From Hyaloperonospora brassicae (Eukaryota; Oomycota; Peronosporomycetes; Peronosporales; Peronosporaceae): a stretch of 64,000 nt of DNA. The DNA is taken from positions 48,367 through 112,366 of the forward strand of contig CANTFL010001361.1 of the NCBI GenBank assembly GCA_947650285.1. Direction: 5' to 3'. Shown here one piece after another: positions 39,882-51,569 of the stretch. The notes under the pieces were generated by a model, which was given only the letters and a program-made list of their open reading frames with translations, ran no database searches and was not told the origin of the DNA. Position numbers and translations under genes: made by a program. Each line of letters begins with the position of its first letter. Position 1 is the stretch's first letter.

Positions 39882-42329
39882 ATGAAGTCGCGCGCATCTG
39901 TCGCTCTCGCGCTGCTGCCGCTCGTGTGCGCGCTCCATTCGTCAACCGCCGTCGACGTGCCGCTCGAAAGGGGGTTTGACCTCACGCGCGGCCTCCACTC
40001 GGACTTTGCCCAGCACTACTACCGCCTCTTTGCCACGGCCGGCGACCTCGCGCCCCTGCGCCACGTGCACGTCGACGCGCTCCCGCGGGAGCTGCAGCAG
40101 ACGCTGCGCCGCTACTCGCTCGCGTTCAGCGACCTGCCCGGGCTGCTCCAGCGCGCAGTGCTCTGGGACGCGGGCTACGTCTTCACGTCGACGCACGCAC
40201 TCGTGCGCGTATACACGCGCTGCGGACGCTCAATGGCAGAGCTTGTTGTGCCGCCAAAGGCCGTCGCGCGCATGCAGTGCCCCGTGCGCACGTGCGCACT
40301 ACCGGACGGGACGGTCTTCTACCGGGCAGTGGACTGCAAGACGTCGCAGCTGCTGCGCGCCGTACAGTGCGCCGTGGACGCCGGTCCGGACGTGTCGCCA
40401 CCGGCGTACGCAGCGGTGTGGGGCGACGGCGGCGACCTCGAGACGGTGCCGGAGGTCACAGTGCTCCGGCACGTGGAGGGCGACGCCGGCATCAACGGCA
40501 CGTCGCAGCTGATCTTTGCTTTGCACACGGCTCGGCACGAAGTAGCGCTCACGCAGTGTCCGCGCACGCCGGCCATGATCATCCCGTGCGCGCCGTTCAG
40601 TGCCGTTGAGCCGCTGCGGTGGTGTCGGCCGCGGCCGGGGGCCGTCGCGTCGGCGTGGCTGGCCAAGTTCGCGGCCGACCAGAAGGAAGACAAGACGTGG
40701 CTGCTCGTGCCGCTGTGCCTCGTGACGGTCGTGACGTTCAGCACTGTGGCCGTGTACCGCTACCAGTCGGCCATGAGCCAGGAAGCCCAGCGAGAAGTCG
40801 ACCTCTTCATGCGGGAGAACCAGCACTTGTTTGACAATGGCGCCGTCGAGGCGTTCCTCGTGCCGACGCGGAAGAAGCAAAGCCGAGCAAGCGCCCATAG
40901 TCTTTCGGGTACAAGTCAGCAGCAGCAGCAACAGCAGTCCCGATCACGTTCGTCAAGTAGCAGGTCGGACCACTCGGAGGGTGAGGTGTCCGCGACGTCG
41001 GTGAGCTACGACGACGGGGTCCAGAACGCGGCCGCGTTCGAGCACTTTGACGCGACCATTGGCCTGTCGGCGTCGGCGTTTGATCCGCTGTTTGCATCGA
41101 GCGCACACCTTCGGCCGCTGCCTAACGAGGCAGACAGCAGTGGCCCCGACGTGGCGGGTACGGACTCGACAGGGAACAACGACAAGACGGCCCAGAAGAA
41201 CGAGCTGGTCATCCGGAGCTTCCGCTTGTTCGAGTCGCACCGCAAGATCCGGCGCCTGCGCATTCCGCTGGGCGAGTTGCAGCTCGTGCGGCCGCTGTCG
41301 CGCGGTGCGAGTGGCGAAGTGTGGCTGGCGCTCCATGACCACACGCACGTGGCGGTCAAGCAGCTTGTGCCGGACAAGCGGCGCCTGTTGCCGGAGATTG
41401 AGATGTTCCTCGCCGAGATTTACCTCCTGGCGCAGCTGAAACATCCGCACATTGTGACGCTGAGGAGCATTGCGTGGAACACGCTCGAGCACGTGGTGAT
41501 GGTCCAAGAGCACATGGAAAGCGGCGATCTCCAGCAGTTCCTGGCCCGACAATTGGCGGCCAACCGCTCGTCGCTCAGCTTTCACACCACTGCACTGGGG
41601 AGACGCTCGGGCTCTGTCGTGCCACCGATCGACGAAGCTGCTGCTGCTGCTGCCGGTACTGCTGCGACACTGTCCGGATCGTTTGGCGGTCCTGGAGTGG
41701 GTCTCCTCATGACTTCAGCGGGCCACGCGACGTCGTCGAACCACTTTACATGGGCCAAACAGAAGCTCGCGATCGCGCAGGCCGTCACGAGCGCCCTGAC
41801 TTATTTGCACGCGCTGAGCCCCCAGGTCCTCCACCGCGACGTCAAGTCGCGCAACGTGCTGCTCTCGGCTTCGCTCGACGCAAAGCTGTGCGACTTTGGC
41901 ATCAGTCGACGCAAGCGCGTGGGCCGCGAAGACGGCAGGACGAACTGCACGGCCACTGGAGCTGCTGGGACGCTGTCGTGGACAGCCCCCGAGCTGCTGC
42001 TGGGCGAAGCGTACTCGGAGAAAGTGGACATTTACTCGCTCGGCGTGCTCTTGAGCGAGCTGGACACGTGCCTGTTGCCGTACCACGACCCGGCGTCGCT
42101 GGCCGAGCGCCTCGCGCAGCACCCGCTCCGGTTGATGCGTCGGATTGTGCACGACGGGCTCCGTCCGCCGCTCTCGGCCGACTGCCCCGTGCCCATCACG
42201 CAGCTGATTGCAGCGTGCGTGGCGCGGGATCCAGCGCAGCGACCGCAAGCAGCTGACGTGGGGGCCTGGCTCGCCAGTGCGCGGGGCGAGCGACTGCTTC
42301 GCACGAGTGCGAACGCACTGATCTCGTGA
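39882..42329 (+). CDS. Receptor-like TKL protein kinase
   Basis: The 815-residue protein has a signal peptide (1 to about 23), an extracellular domain with paired cysteines (about 24-270), one membrane helix (273-292, WLLVPLCLVTVVTFSTVAVY), a cytosolic Ser/Gln-rich linker with a Gln run, and a kinase domain (about 465-800). Kinase residues: Gly loop RGASGEV (474-480), Lys493, Glu512, HRD at 651-653, DFG at 671-673 and APE at 702-704, so it should be active. An Ala/Gly-rich insert of about 60 residues sits between the lobes (560-620). The HRDVKSRN loop fits tyrosine-kinase-like Ser/Thr kinases, which are expanded in oomycetes. The ligand is unknown; the extracellular part has no domain I can name. 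Single exon. Confidence 0.92.
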   Translation: MKSRASVALALLPLVCALHSSTAVDVPLERGFDLTRGLHSDFAQHYYRLFATAGDLAPLRHVHVDALPRELQQTLRRYSLAFSDLPGLLQRAVLWDAGYVFTSTHALVRVYTRCGRSMAELVVPPKAVARMQCPVRTCALPDGTVFYRAVDCKTSQLLRAVQCAVDAGPDVSPPAYAAVWGDGGDLETVPEVTVLRHVEGDAGINGTSQLIFALHTARHEVALTQCPRTPAMIIPCAPFSAVEPLRWCRPRPGAVASAWLAKFAADQKEDKTWLLVPLCLVTVVTFSTVAVYRYQSAMSQEAQREVDLFMRENQHLFDNGAVEAFLVPTRKKQSRASAHSLSGTSQQQQQQQSRSRSSSSRSDHSEGEVSATSVSYDDGVQNAAAFEHFDATIGLSASAFDPLFASSAHLRPLPNEADSSGPDVAGTDSTGNNDKTAQKNELVIRSFRLFESHRKIRRLRIPLGELQLVRPLSRGASGEVWLALHDHTHVAVKQLVPDKRRLLPEIEMFLAEIYLLAQLKHPHIVTLRSIAWNTLEHVVMVQEHMESGDLQQFLARQLAANRSSLSFHTTALGRRSGSVVPPIDEAAAAAAGTAATLSGSFGGPGVGLLMTSAGHATSSNHFTWAKQKLAIAQAVTSALTYLHALSPQVLHRDVKSRNVLLSASLDAKLCDFGISRRKRVGREDGRTNCTATGAAGTLSWTAPELLLGEAYSEKVDIYSLGVLLSELDTCLLPYHDPASLAERLAQHPLRLMRRIVHDGLRPPLSADCPVPITQLIAACVARDPAQRPQAADVGAWLASARGERLLRTSANALIS

Positions 42330-44386
42330 ACGTCCGCCTGCGGAGCCGCTCGTGGGTCATGTGCGACTGCAGGCCACGGCGAGTGAGGCCGCGGACGGTA
42401 TCAGCTACTCGCTGGTATTGCAGGACCTACTGACTACTGCCAGTCGACGCGACAGCAGGACGTTGTGCCTGGCAACACTCGACGTCTTGGCACACACGCG
42501 CTCAGGCCATAGCCTCTCCATCGACCGATCTACACATCGATCTACACATCGATCTACGCATCTACACATCTACACATCTATCTATCTATCGGTCGGTCGG
42601 TCGGTCTCCGTGCGTCTGTCTGCCTGTTGATGTGTACCCATTCAACAACCGCTGCGGGGCTTTGGGCGCGTCGGTCGATGACTGTGCCATCGATAGCTGA
42701 TCCGCAATCGCCACCGGATCTTTGCGGACCAACTAATTTCCAGGCGCAGAAGAGCCGCGCGCGAATAGCATTTTTCGTGCCCGACCGACCGACCGACCGA
42801 CCGACCGACCGACCGACCGACCGACTGCCCCTCCCCCGGTCCTGTTCGACCAGCCAGTGCCGCAGGAGGGGACCGGCCCCTGTCGTCTAGAAAAAGGACG
42901 ACCGGTTACAACTTGGCACGCGCGCACCCCACTGCGCGAGTCCCTTTTTGCGGTTAAGTGATGGACGGAGCACGGAGAGGATGTCTTGTTCCCGTGTGCT
43001 GCAACGCTTTGGTGCGGCGGAACAGCGTGCAGACAACACGTCGCGTGTCCATTGCGCCGCGTGATGTTTGTTGGTTGTCGAACGAGCGATCGAGCGGCAA
43101 CAGTCGCAGTGACGCGCGAGAGAACGTATCGGTAGGGAGAAGAACCCATGAGACGCCGTTGGCCACTTGGCGATCGTATCTCAGGCACATCTCGACAGCG
43201 GGTGCCGTCTGTGGCCTACGGCCGCCGCAGTGACGTTCGAAACCGGACGCGGCGTTGGCTCACTATTAAGTTCGCCGCGCGTTCCGCCCGGGCGACACAG
43301 ACGTGGCAGACGTTTTCTTACCGGCATCGGGTGCTCGCTCGATGGCCGGTTGGCTGTGTGTGTAGTCGATGCGCTGCCAGTGGGACCGCAGTCGGCTGGT
43401 TGCCGCAGCTGTAGCCACACGCCATTGTCTGGCTCGTAGCAACGACCACTCGGTCTCTTGCGCGAGGCGCAAAGGTGCGAACAGAGGGCAGACGCGAGAC
43501 CTTTAGCTCCAGTTCTTTGGCTACAAAGATACCTTTGCGTAGTAAGCAAAGGATGAGGAGCTCACGTAGCTCGTACAAAGCACCTTGTCGGCATGTAAGC
43601 GGAACAGCTACAGGCAGTAGGGGCAGCAGTGGCAACTGCGTTTCGGCAACGACGTGGTGCAAGTGGGAAGCTCACACGTTCGTGCACGGGTGACTGACAA
43701 TTCGTGAGCGCCAACCGACCGACTCGCTCGCCACAGCGAATGAAGGGCACCTCTTCGCTGTCACGTGGGGACGCAGGCTGTTTTCCGCGCATGTCTTTGC
43801 AAGGCTGCGACTCCGCGGAGCTTCCAGGCCTTTTCCGACCAGTGAGCAGCGTGCGTCCAAACGACCTCAGCCGGGTCTCCGTGTCTGGCGTGTGTGGCTG
43901 CGAACAGCGTAAGGCGCCCCGCGTCAGCCTCTCGGCCACCACTTCCTTGTTTGTTTGTACGTGGTATCTCTAAGCTTTGCTTTGTTGGGTTTTGTTTTGT
44001 GGTCTTCTGAAGCTCCTCACGTTGTCCTGTTCCGCGCGCGAGATCGTGAAGAGAGGGAAAGACAAAGCGAAAGATGCCATGATGACGACGCGACTGCTAC
44101 TGCGGCGGCGGCGGCGGCTGGTAAAGAGGCTGTTCTTTTTTTAAAAAGTATCTTGCCGCCCTGTCTCCCGTCACGGGGACGCGACGCAACGGGTCGCGTT
44201 TGGCGTCCACTGATTGGTCCGAATCCCTTTGCCCCGGCAGTCAATGGCGCGCGCGCCGGCCGCCGCCTCCCAGTGCCAACGCACCTCTTGTTTTGGGGCC
44301 TCCACGAGCTCATTTGGGAATTTGCGTCGGTGAAACCACATCGACCCGACCCGAGTCGCTCGGGCCCTTTTGCAGCGCACGTGGCC
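42330..44386. other. Intergenic with tetranucleotide microsatellites
   Basis: About 2 kb without a recognisable gene. It contains ATCTACAC repeats (42515-42580), a GGTC run (42588-42606) and a GACC run (42780-42825). Several ORFs of 70-150 codons on both strands show no motif. The HSF frame stays open upstream of its proposed start, from 43955. Confidence 0.5.
42515..42828. repeat. Complementary GGTC and GACC microsatellites
   Basis: The (GGTC)n run near 42588-42606 and the (GACC)n run near 42780-42828 are reverse complements about 180 bp apart, so the transcript or single strand could form a hairpin. A CTACACAT repeat precedes them. Confidence 0.85.
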
Positions 44387-45931
44387 ATGCCCGCGACCCG
44401 ACTGGACCGGCCAAAACCAGTGGCTGCGTCGGATCCGCGCACGTTGAAGCGGACGCGACCGTCTCCACACGGCGACAGTTTGCGGTCGTCGACTGCCGTT
44501 GCTACAGCAGCAGCAGCAGCAGCAACAACAACAACAACAGCAACAGCAGTAGCAGATGATGATGACAATGGACTGCCAGCGGCCCTTGCGGCGTCGGCGG
44601 TCGCGTGCAAAGTGCCCAAGTTCCTGCGGTCGCTGTACGCGATTCTGCAGACGGAAGACCCGCAGATCGTCTCGTGGGTGCAGAACAAGGCCCTGACGCC
44701 GAAGTGCGTCACGGCGTTCCACATCCTCGAAATGGTGCGCTTCGAGCGTGAGGTGCTGCCCAAGTACTTTAAGCACCAGAAATTTGCGAGTTTCCAGCGC
44801 CAGCTCAACAACTTTGGGTTCCGCAAGTGGACCAAGACGCAGTCGAGTGGGGTCTGTACCTTTAGTCACAATTGCTTCCCACCGGACCTGTCGGCTGCAA
44901 CGTCGAGCAATCTGTCGGTGCGCGAGCGATGGAGACAGAAGAGTACCCAAGTGCAGACCCCAGGAGCTGCTACTGCTGCAACAGTCGATAGCCCGCTGAT
45001 GAAGCGACGGTGCGTCACGAACGGCATTGCGACGGCCAAAGCTAAACATCTGGATGACGATCGTCAGAGTGCGTCGCGTCGACGGCCAGTGCACGTGCAG
45101 GTTCCAGGCCGCGACATCGTTGCTGCAACGTGTTCGTTTGGCGAGATGTACCGCAGTCCCAGCTCAACTGCCAATGTGGACAGCAGTGCTTTTCGTCACC
45201 ATTTGAGTCACCAGCCTCCGCTGAAGAAACGAGCACGGCCCCACACGGCTGTGAAGCAGGAGACGACCGACTTGCTGGATGGCCTGGAGGCTTTTTGTGA
45301 CGACTCGTTCAAGCAAGTGGTTCTGCCGCCGCTGCAGCCGCACTACTTCCAGACAGAGATTGCGAAGAGCACGCTGCTCCCTACACCGCCGGCGTCTCCG
45401 TTCTCGATCCCCAGCGATTTCAGTGCACTGCAGCTTCCTCAGGGCAGCTGCCGGTTCTCGCTGCCTCAGGTGTCGAACAACTTCAGCTCGTCGAGTGTCT
45501 CGTCAGCCGAGGTGAGCTACGCGAGCACCGGTTTCAAGTCTCTCGATATGAAGCAGCAAAACGAAGCTCAGCCGCACGCGTTCTCGCTAAGTAACAATCG
45601 AGGCAGTGCAAGTAATGGCACGACTGATGCTGCAGCTCTGCAAGGAACGTTTCTGGAGCCATGGGTGTGGGACGCACAGCCGACATGTTCGAGCTTTGAG
45701 CTCGCGCCGTTTCCTCTCGGATTTGAATGCAGAAGAACGGATGTTGAGTGCAAGCCCGAGCTCGTGTGGCAGGAGAGCTTGAGCGCAAGCTCTCACCAGA
45801 CGATGAACGAGTTATCGACGGACGCGTGCAGTACTGACGTGCTGGAGATAGAGCTGTGTCACCAGCAGTATCGTGGAGATCCTTCCAGTTCGGAAGAGTT
45901 TGCTCTAGAGACTTTGCTGTTCGCCGAGTGA
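44387..45931 (+). CDS. HSF-like: Heat shock transcription factor family protein
   Basis: Starting at ATG 44387 (MPATRLDRPK) the protein has 514 residues. The HSF-type winged-helix DNA-binding domain lies at about 75-165. It has KVPKFLRSLYAIL at the start, the recognition helix FASFQRQLNNFGFRKW (about 133-148) and a VCTFSHNCF strand. HSFs bind inverted nGAAn units. No clear HR-A/B leucine-zipper trimerisation region follows; instead there is a long Ser/Gln/Pro-rich tail that may activate transcription. A CAG/CAA microsatellite (44505-44550) encodes an Ala/Thr run before the domain. Oomycetes have many HSF-family genes, so the target is unknown. Single exon. Confidence 0.9.
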   Translation: MPATRLDRPKPVAASDPRTLKRTRPSPHGDSLRSSTAVATAAAAAATTTTTATAVADDDDNGLPAALAASAVACKVPKFLRSLYAILQTEDPQIVSWVQNKALTPKCVTAFHILEMVRFEREVLPKYFKHQKFASFQRQLNNFGFRKWTKTQSSGVCTFSHNCFPPDLSAATSSNLSVRERWRQKSTQVQTPGAATAATVDSPLMKRRCVTNGIATAKAKHLDDDRQSASRRRPVHVQVPGRDIVAATCSFGEMYRSPSSTANVDSSAFRHHLSHQPPLKKRARPHTAVKQETTDLLDGLEAFCDDSFKQVVLPPLQPHYFQTEIAKSTLLPTPPASPFSIPSDFSALQLPQGSCRFSLPQVSNNFSSSSVSSAEVSYASTGFKSLDMKQQNEAQPHAFSLSNNRGSASNGTTDAAALQGTFLEPWVWDAQPTCSSFELAPFPLGFECRRTDVECKPELVWQESLSASSHQTMNELSTDACSTDVLEIELCHQQYRGDPSSSEEFALETLLFAE

Positions 45932-46884
45932 AGGAAGAGGAAGAGCTGTGTGTGTCTGTGCCACGGGCATTGACAAATGAGCATTGAATACGCATTGGTA
46001 AAGAGGTGCGTACGAACTTCGAGGAACCGCTCATTGTGGACCGAAAGTAGAGCCGAGATCTCGAGTCATTGGCGTAGCGTGTAATTGTAGTGCGTTCTGG
46101 ATGAGCAGTCACGACGACGGAAGAAGCGAGAGAGTGGACGTGGCAAGAGAAAAAGTGACGTGGTATCGTTCAATACGAGACTTGTCCATATGGTTTCTAG
46201 CAATGAGCTCCTGCAAAGGGTTTATTGCACTCGACAAGAGATCTTTCAAAGCAGATCCATGGACCACTGCTCTGATACTGTCTCATGTCGAAGAGTGACA
46301 TCGTGTGCCTTCTGCACTGAGGTAGTAGTACATGTACAGACAGCGTTATCGACATTTCTTCGTGTAGCTCTGTCGTTGGCACCGGTACGTGCAGACGCTG
46401 ACTGCCACCGAGTTTGATCGTCCCCGATATCCCTGAGTTCAATCTCGTTCATTTGTTGCTCATACTGTCATATCGTACGTCTATTGGTGCCACGTGCGCC
46501 GATTGCACCTCCGATAGCTTTCATCAGCGAGCAGATTGTGCTACACGCTCGGAAGAAGAGATAGTGAACTGGATTGACGGCCTTATAAGGAAGTGGCTAC
46601 GCTTGGCTTCCGAAAAGCGCTCGTGGAAAAAAGCCAAATGGATGAGTTTGTCACCAATGACATGACATACGACTTGACGACAGAGCGAAAGCGAACAAAA
46701 GCGCTCACTGGAGACGACGATCCCGGCGATTGATGACGCAAACAGCTTTTCTCGTGCACAAAAAAGCGTAATTTACCACACGCACGTGTTTGCGCCATTC
46801 GATCGTGTGGTAGGTGTGGTACGTGGTGTGTCGGGTGGCCCACACCAACTGCCCCCTGACGCGCCTCAAACATCGTCTGCGCCA
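45932..46884. other. Intergenic, no gene recognised
   Basis: The region lies between the HSF stop and the AONS start. Only short ORFs of 60-100 codons without motifs are present. Confidence 0.5.
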
Positions 46885-48253
46885 ATGACTCCAATGGACG
46901 AAAAGCTCCTCGTGGCGCTCACACGACGCCGCGCCGTCGGCACTCTCCGTACTCTCCACGTCCCCGACGCGACTGCGACTGCTGCAGTGGATTTCAGCTC
47001 GAACGACTACCTCAGCTTTGCCCGCTCGCAGACGCTCACGGATCTCGTGCAGACGCGACACCGAGCGCTGCAGGCGCAACATGGGTACACTTTAGGGGCC
47101 ACAGGTTCCCGCCTCATTTCCGGCAACTCGAAGATGTTCATGCAGGTGGAAAAGGACTTGGCTACATTCTACCACACGTACGTTGCTGCTGCAAGCATGC
47201 GTTGATGCATTGCCTGCCACGCGCTCGGGAACTGACTCATCGTGCTGGGTGTTGTATGGGATGCTACTGGTGGTGCTGCCGACATGCTGAAGTGAGGCGG
47301 CGCTGCTGTTCAATTCGGGATACGCTGCCAATGTCGGTGTGCTGTCCTGTATCGCCCAAGCAGAAGACGTGATCCTGTACGACGAGCTCGTGCACAGTTC
47401 GTGCCACGACGGCATTCGACTGAGTCGCGCGCACGCTGCGGGTCGATCCTGTGCGTTCCGTCACAATGACCTCGAGGACCTCGAGCGCAAAGTGGCCGCG
47501 TGTGGCTCCTCGTCTTCGTCTTCGACTGGATCCGATGCAGCACCGACGTGTGTGTACGTGCTGGTGGAGTCGCTCTACTCGATGGACGGCGACGTTGCTC
47601 CGTTGGAGGCGATGGCAGCGCTCTGTGACAAGACGGGGGCGTTTCTCATCGTTGACGAGGCGCACAGCACCGGTGTCTACGGTCCGCAGGGCTCGGGTCT
47701 AATCCGTGAGCTACGCGTCGACACCAAGTTCAAGAGCGCTGTAGCGTGCCGAGTCCACACGTTCGGCAAAGCGATGGGCTGCCACGGAGCTGTGGTCTGT
47801 GGCTCGCAAGTGCTGATCGACTACCTCGTCAACTACGCCAAGTCCTTCATCTACACTACGGCAGTGCCGTTCCATCAGCTCGTGGCGATCGCCTGTGTGC
47901 ACGAATTCAGCGCCAGTCGTGAAGCCGACGCGCTTCGCCGCTCGGCGCGCGAGCGCGTTCAGGACTTCAAACACGAGATGGCAAGCAACGACTCTATTCC
48001 CCGTCATGCGCTACTGCCTAGCGACTCCCCCATCCAAAGCATCGTGTGCAGCGGCAACGACCGCGTGCTGCAGGCGGCTCAGCTCCTCGCCGCCCGGGGC
48101 GTCCGCGTCGTTCCCATTCGATCGCCCACAGTGGCCAAAGGCGCCGAGCGCTTCCGCATTGTCATCCACGCACACAACACGCGGGCGCAAGTGAAACAGC
48201 TCGTGATCGCGCTATCGGCCGTGTTCCAAGCGCCACGTGCCTCCAACTTGTAG
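46885..48253 (+). CDS. bioF-like: 8-amino-7-oxononanoate synthase-like PLP enzyme (two exons)
   Basis: This alpha-oxoamine synthase condenses an amino acid with an acyl-CoA; in BioF, alanine with pimeloyl-CoA in biotin synthesis. Exons are 46885-47177 and 47293-48253, with a 115-bp intron (GTACGT donor, AAG acceptor, phase 2), giving 417 residues. Splicing joins FYHT to EAALLFNSGYAANVG, exactly the family motif. PLP residues are Asp219 and His222 in VDEAHSTGVYG and Schiff-base Lys257 in HTFGKAMGCHGAVV. The N-terminal FSSNDYLSFAR and GATGSRLISGN also fit. The protein resembles BioF more than aminolevulinate synthase, but a 2-amino-3-ketobutyrate ligase is not excluded. It is convergent with the ankyrin gene, 86 bp apart. 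It might lie in mitochondria or peroxisomes; I see no firm targeting signal. Confidence 0.88.
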
Positions 48254-48339
48254 CCGACTCCCTTATCCCGACCGTGAGTGGCAGCGCAGGGCTTTCCAGT
48301 CCACTGCTATATCGTCCACTGCTGCTGCTCGTGCACCCG

Positions 48340-49128
48340 TTAGACGGCATTGTCCACGCGCGCCGTCGAGGCCCCCGCCCGCAACGTGACCGTCGAGGCC
48401 TCGTCCTGCATGACGGCCTTGGCCATGGCCCGCTGCAAGAGCCGTGCGCAGCCAATGTTGCCGCTCTGCTCGGCGATATACAGCGGCGTGTGGTCGTCCA
48501 CGTCCACCAGCAACGGGTCGGCGTTGCTGTCCAGCAGCAGCTTCACGCACAGCGCGTGGCCGCCCAGCGCCGCCAAGTGCAGCGGCGTCACGCGGCGCTC
48601 GTCCGCGGCGTTTGGGTCGGCATGGGCCGCCAGCAGCAGCCGCGTGCACTCGTTGTGGCCGCTGCGCACTGCGTAGTGCAGCGCCGTGAGGTTCTCGGCA
48701 CTGGCGGCGTCCACGTAGCGGTTGGGCGAGTGGATCCAGCGCTTGACCACGCGGGCGTTGCCCGTCTCGGCCGCGTGGCGGACAAAGCTCGGGAGGTCCG
48801 CCGTCGGGTGGGGGGACGCGCTGGCCGCCGTACTCTGACGACTGCCAGTGCTGGTACCGGTATGATTCGGTTTGGGAACCGGACGGCTAGTGACAGCGCC
48901 GAAGCGGTCCTCGTCGGCGACGGACTTGCGCTTCTTGCGCAGGAGTTTGCGCGCGAGGACCTGGAGCTGGTGCTTCTGGTAGGACGAGGCCGACACGAGG
49001 AAGAGGAGGCAGAAGAAGCCGGCGATGCCGAGCGCGAGGGCGATCGGGTGGATGTGCGTCTGCGGGGGGGCCGAGAGATTGGCGTTCAGGTGCGCGTAGG
49101 CGTTTGGGGTCGCGTCGGTCGGCCGCAT
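48340..49128 (-). CDS. Ankyrin-repeat membrane protein
   Basis: The 262-residue protein has a membrane helix near the N-terminus (about 28-48, ALALGIAGFFCLLFLVSAS), a Lys/Arg-rich segment, a Ser/Pro linker and three to four ankyrin repeats (about 112-235: NLTALHYAVRSGHNECTRLLL, RVTPLHLAALGGHALCVKLLL, DHTPLYIAEQSGNIGCARLLQ). The charge after the helix places the repeats in the cytosol. It is a protein-interaction module of unknown partner. It is convergent with the AONS gene. Single exon. Confidence 0.85.
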   Translation of the reverse strand: MRPTDATPNAYAHLNANLSAPPQTHIHPIALALGIAGFFCLLFLVSASSYQKHQLQVLARKLLRKKRKSVADEDRFGAVTSRPVPKPNHTGTSTGSRQSTAASASPHPTADLPSFVRHAAETGNARVVKRWIHSPNRYVDAASAENLTALHYAVRSGHNECTRLLLAAHADPNAADERRVTPLHLAALGGHALCVKLLLDSNADPLLVDVDDHTPLYIAEQSGNIGCARLLQRAMAKAVMQDEASTVTLRAGASTARVDNAV

Positions 49129-51564
49129 GGGGCGACTGACGTCTTTGAGGTCGCGCGAATGGAATTATAATAATGGAGAGGGACTCGTGTGCGGCAAATA
49201 GAGCGGAGGAAGGAGTAGGAAGTAGGTTGGGTCTGGCCGTTCGTTGGTGTGTTTGCTCGAGCGTTAGGGTCGACTCTATTGCTGTTGAGATGGCGTCACG
49301 CGACTCGAGGGAGAGCGTTCGTTCGGTCGTTCACTTTGCGTTGAGCGATTGATTGAGCGATTGTTGGGTGTCGTTAGGGTGACAGAGTGGGGTTCGGTGT
49401 ACGCGCCCGCTCTATCGATAAGGTCGAGGAGGAAAACTACGGTGTGTAGACCATTGCGCTGTACTCCGATTGGCGGATATCGATCATGTGTTGTAGCCAC
49501 GATCCACCAATCAGCATGGAACACGCAGTGCGGTGTTTGCAGGCACGCGATCGTAGTTGACGTCGCGTTATGTCACCAATTACGTTTGAGGGCAGGTATC
49601 TCGATACTAACTTTGGCGAGTCCCATTTACTAACAAACTTCGTCTGCTTCTGCACTCCAGCAATGTTCGTGCTCGGATAGCACCAGGCGCGAGTGACTGT
49701 CTCGATCATCGAAATAGATGTCGTATGTGATTGTACCGTCAGTCGTCACGTGAGCAACAAAAGTGGATCGAGTCATGCACAATATGCGACTTTTTAGACG
49801 GACCTTTTGCATAAACGAAGTAACTTGCCACCAGAATTCACAGAGCTCAGCCCCAGTCCATGTAGGAATGTGTCCTCAGCGTAGCCTGAGATTTGTGGCG
49901 CGGTTCACAGACCCAAGCTAGAGATTGCGCGCCTTCATTACTATCGCACTGCTGGCTACATCGCATGACAGAGATCAGAAGCGGTTGTAGTTTGTGAACT
50001 TTTGCATTCGACTTTCGTTTCGATGATGTAGCGTTGGTACAAACGCCGTCGATAAGCAGTGGGGCGACTTGTACATCCTTCCTCGCATACCTTCCGAAGA
50101 GTGATGCAGATATTGCTTTGATATGTTAGACACTGTATACCGGTTAGTGGCAGCACATAAGTTGCAGATATTGCTTTAATATGTTAGACACTGTGTACCG
50201 GTTAGTGGCAGCACATGAGTTCCAGATGTGTCTCCACCAGGTTTGCTGTCGTCCAGTCAGCACATGACGGTGACTCGCTGCAATTCGATAGATGGGTCCA
50301 CTTATTCTTTGCTTGCACAAACGCACCTCACTCAGCAAACATACTACACGTCATACATGTTCTCCATGTTTGGCATCATACACGCTGCAGCTTGCCAGAG
50401 CTGCACAGTAGTCAAGACAAAAAGTTATCTCATCAGTTCAAAGCGTTGGGTGCCTCGAAATCCTGTTTATGATTTCCAATCACCTAGCACGGATATCACG
50501 CATGAGCGTATCCGTGAAACACTTGTAGGCGCTCGATCAGTCCAAAAGCGTGCGGCAATGACAGATCTGCGATGACTTAGTGCTCGGATTGAAACGCCGA
50601 TGTATATGCGGATCTTGGCGGGGCTATCCTCGTGTGCATTAAAACGAAAGCTAACTACTTCTTTGTGCTGCAAAATGGAAAGTAGTATTAAGAGTTAAAT
50701 ACTACTGACTGAATGTATAACCCCCCTCGTACACTGATCACTCACTCCGGAACGTTCGACTACCACTGTCCCTGCAAGTTGCCTTAGTCACAACACGCAC
50801 ATCATCGTCGTATCTCGTGATCATCTACATGCATGGCGGTCCGATTCCAGCCTTCGACGCGCCCCGGATCGACTCGATTGTGGCCTCTAAGATTTAGCTG
50901 TTTGCCTCTGACGTCAAGAAACAAGCTCAATGGTCACCAAAGAATGAAGTGAAATACGAGAGTAGTCGCTTACGTAGCTGATACTTACGTGTCCACAGTA
51001 GTGCTGTATAATTGCCAACTGTATCCCTGATATGTCAGTGTTCTCGTTCTCAGTGGTAACGATAGCATCACAGGTCCATATCTAGACGCATGCTTGGCAT
51101 CGGAGTCCAGTATGTATCTCCGTTATGAGTAGGCATTCACGCTTAACATCGAATCGGCGCATCGGTGCTCATCTATCAAACGTCCTCGATGCTCGTCCCT
51201 TATTCCGGATGAGATTGCAAACTCGCAAAGTCGAGGCGTTGTCCACAGCTTCATTTCTTACACCCACATTATCGTCAATGTACAGGGAAGATGGCATTGC
51301 TTACTTTTGGTACGAACGTACCCACAAACTGCACTACCATAGGGAAGACGGACTTTTTTAGCTGCCCCGCGTACTGGTATCGTCGAGAAAGCAATTGAGA
51401 ACGTACATGCCTTGAGCGCGCTCGTCCGACCGTTGTTTTGGACGACGTCGTAGTGCTTGTTATCGAGACGCAAAGGGGTCGATGATGAAAATTGAAGGTT
51501 AAATCTGCCTTATCTGCAGCCGTAAAGGCGTCTCTATCGGCAATGTTGCGAACCTTTCACGACT
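49129..51564. other. Intergenic, AT-richer, with one tandem duplication
   Basis: No gene was recognised in 2.4 kb up to the second Ty3/gypsy element. A 58-bp tandem duplication lies at 50106-50221. Confidence 0.5.
50106..50221. repeat. 58-bp tandem duplication
   Basis: Two copies (50106-50163 and 50164-50221) start GCAGATATTGCTTT and end CAGCACAT(A/G)AGTT. They differ at about four positions. Confidence 0.9.
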
Positions 51565-51569
51565 TTGAG
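51565..51569. repeat. Target-site duplication TTGAG (left) of Ty3/gypsy element 2
   Basis: TTGAG precedes the LTR start at 51570 and recurs at 59399-59403 after the last LTR base. Confidence 0.92.

Noticed and set aside
48046..49170. 374-codon plus-strand ORF over the ankyrin gene
   Set aside because: Antisense to clear ankyrin repeats; Arg/Gly-rich shadow.
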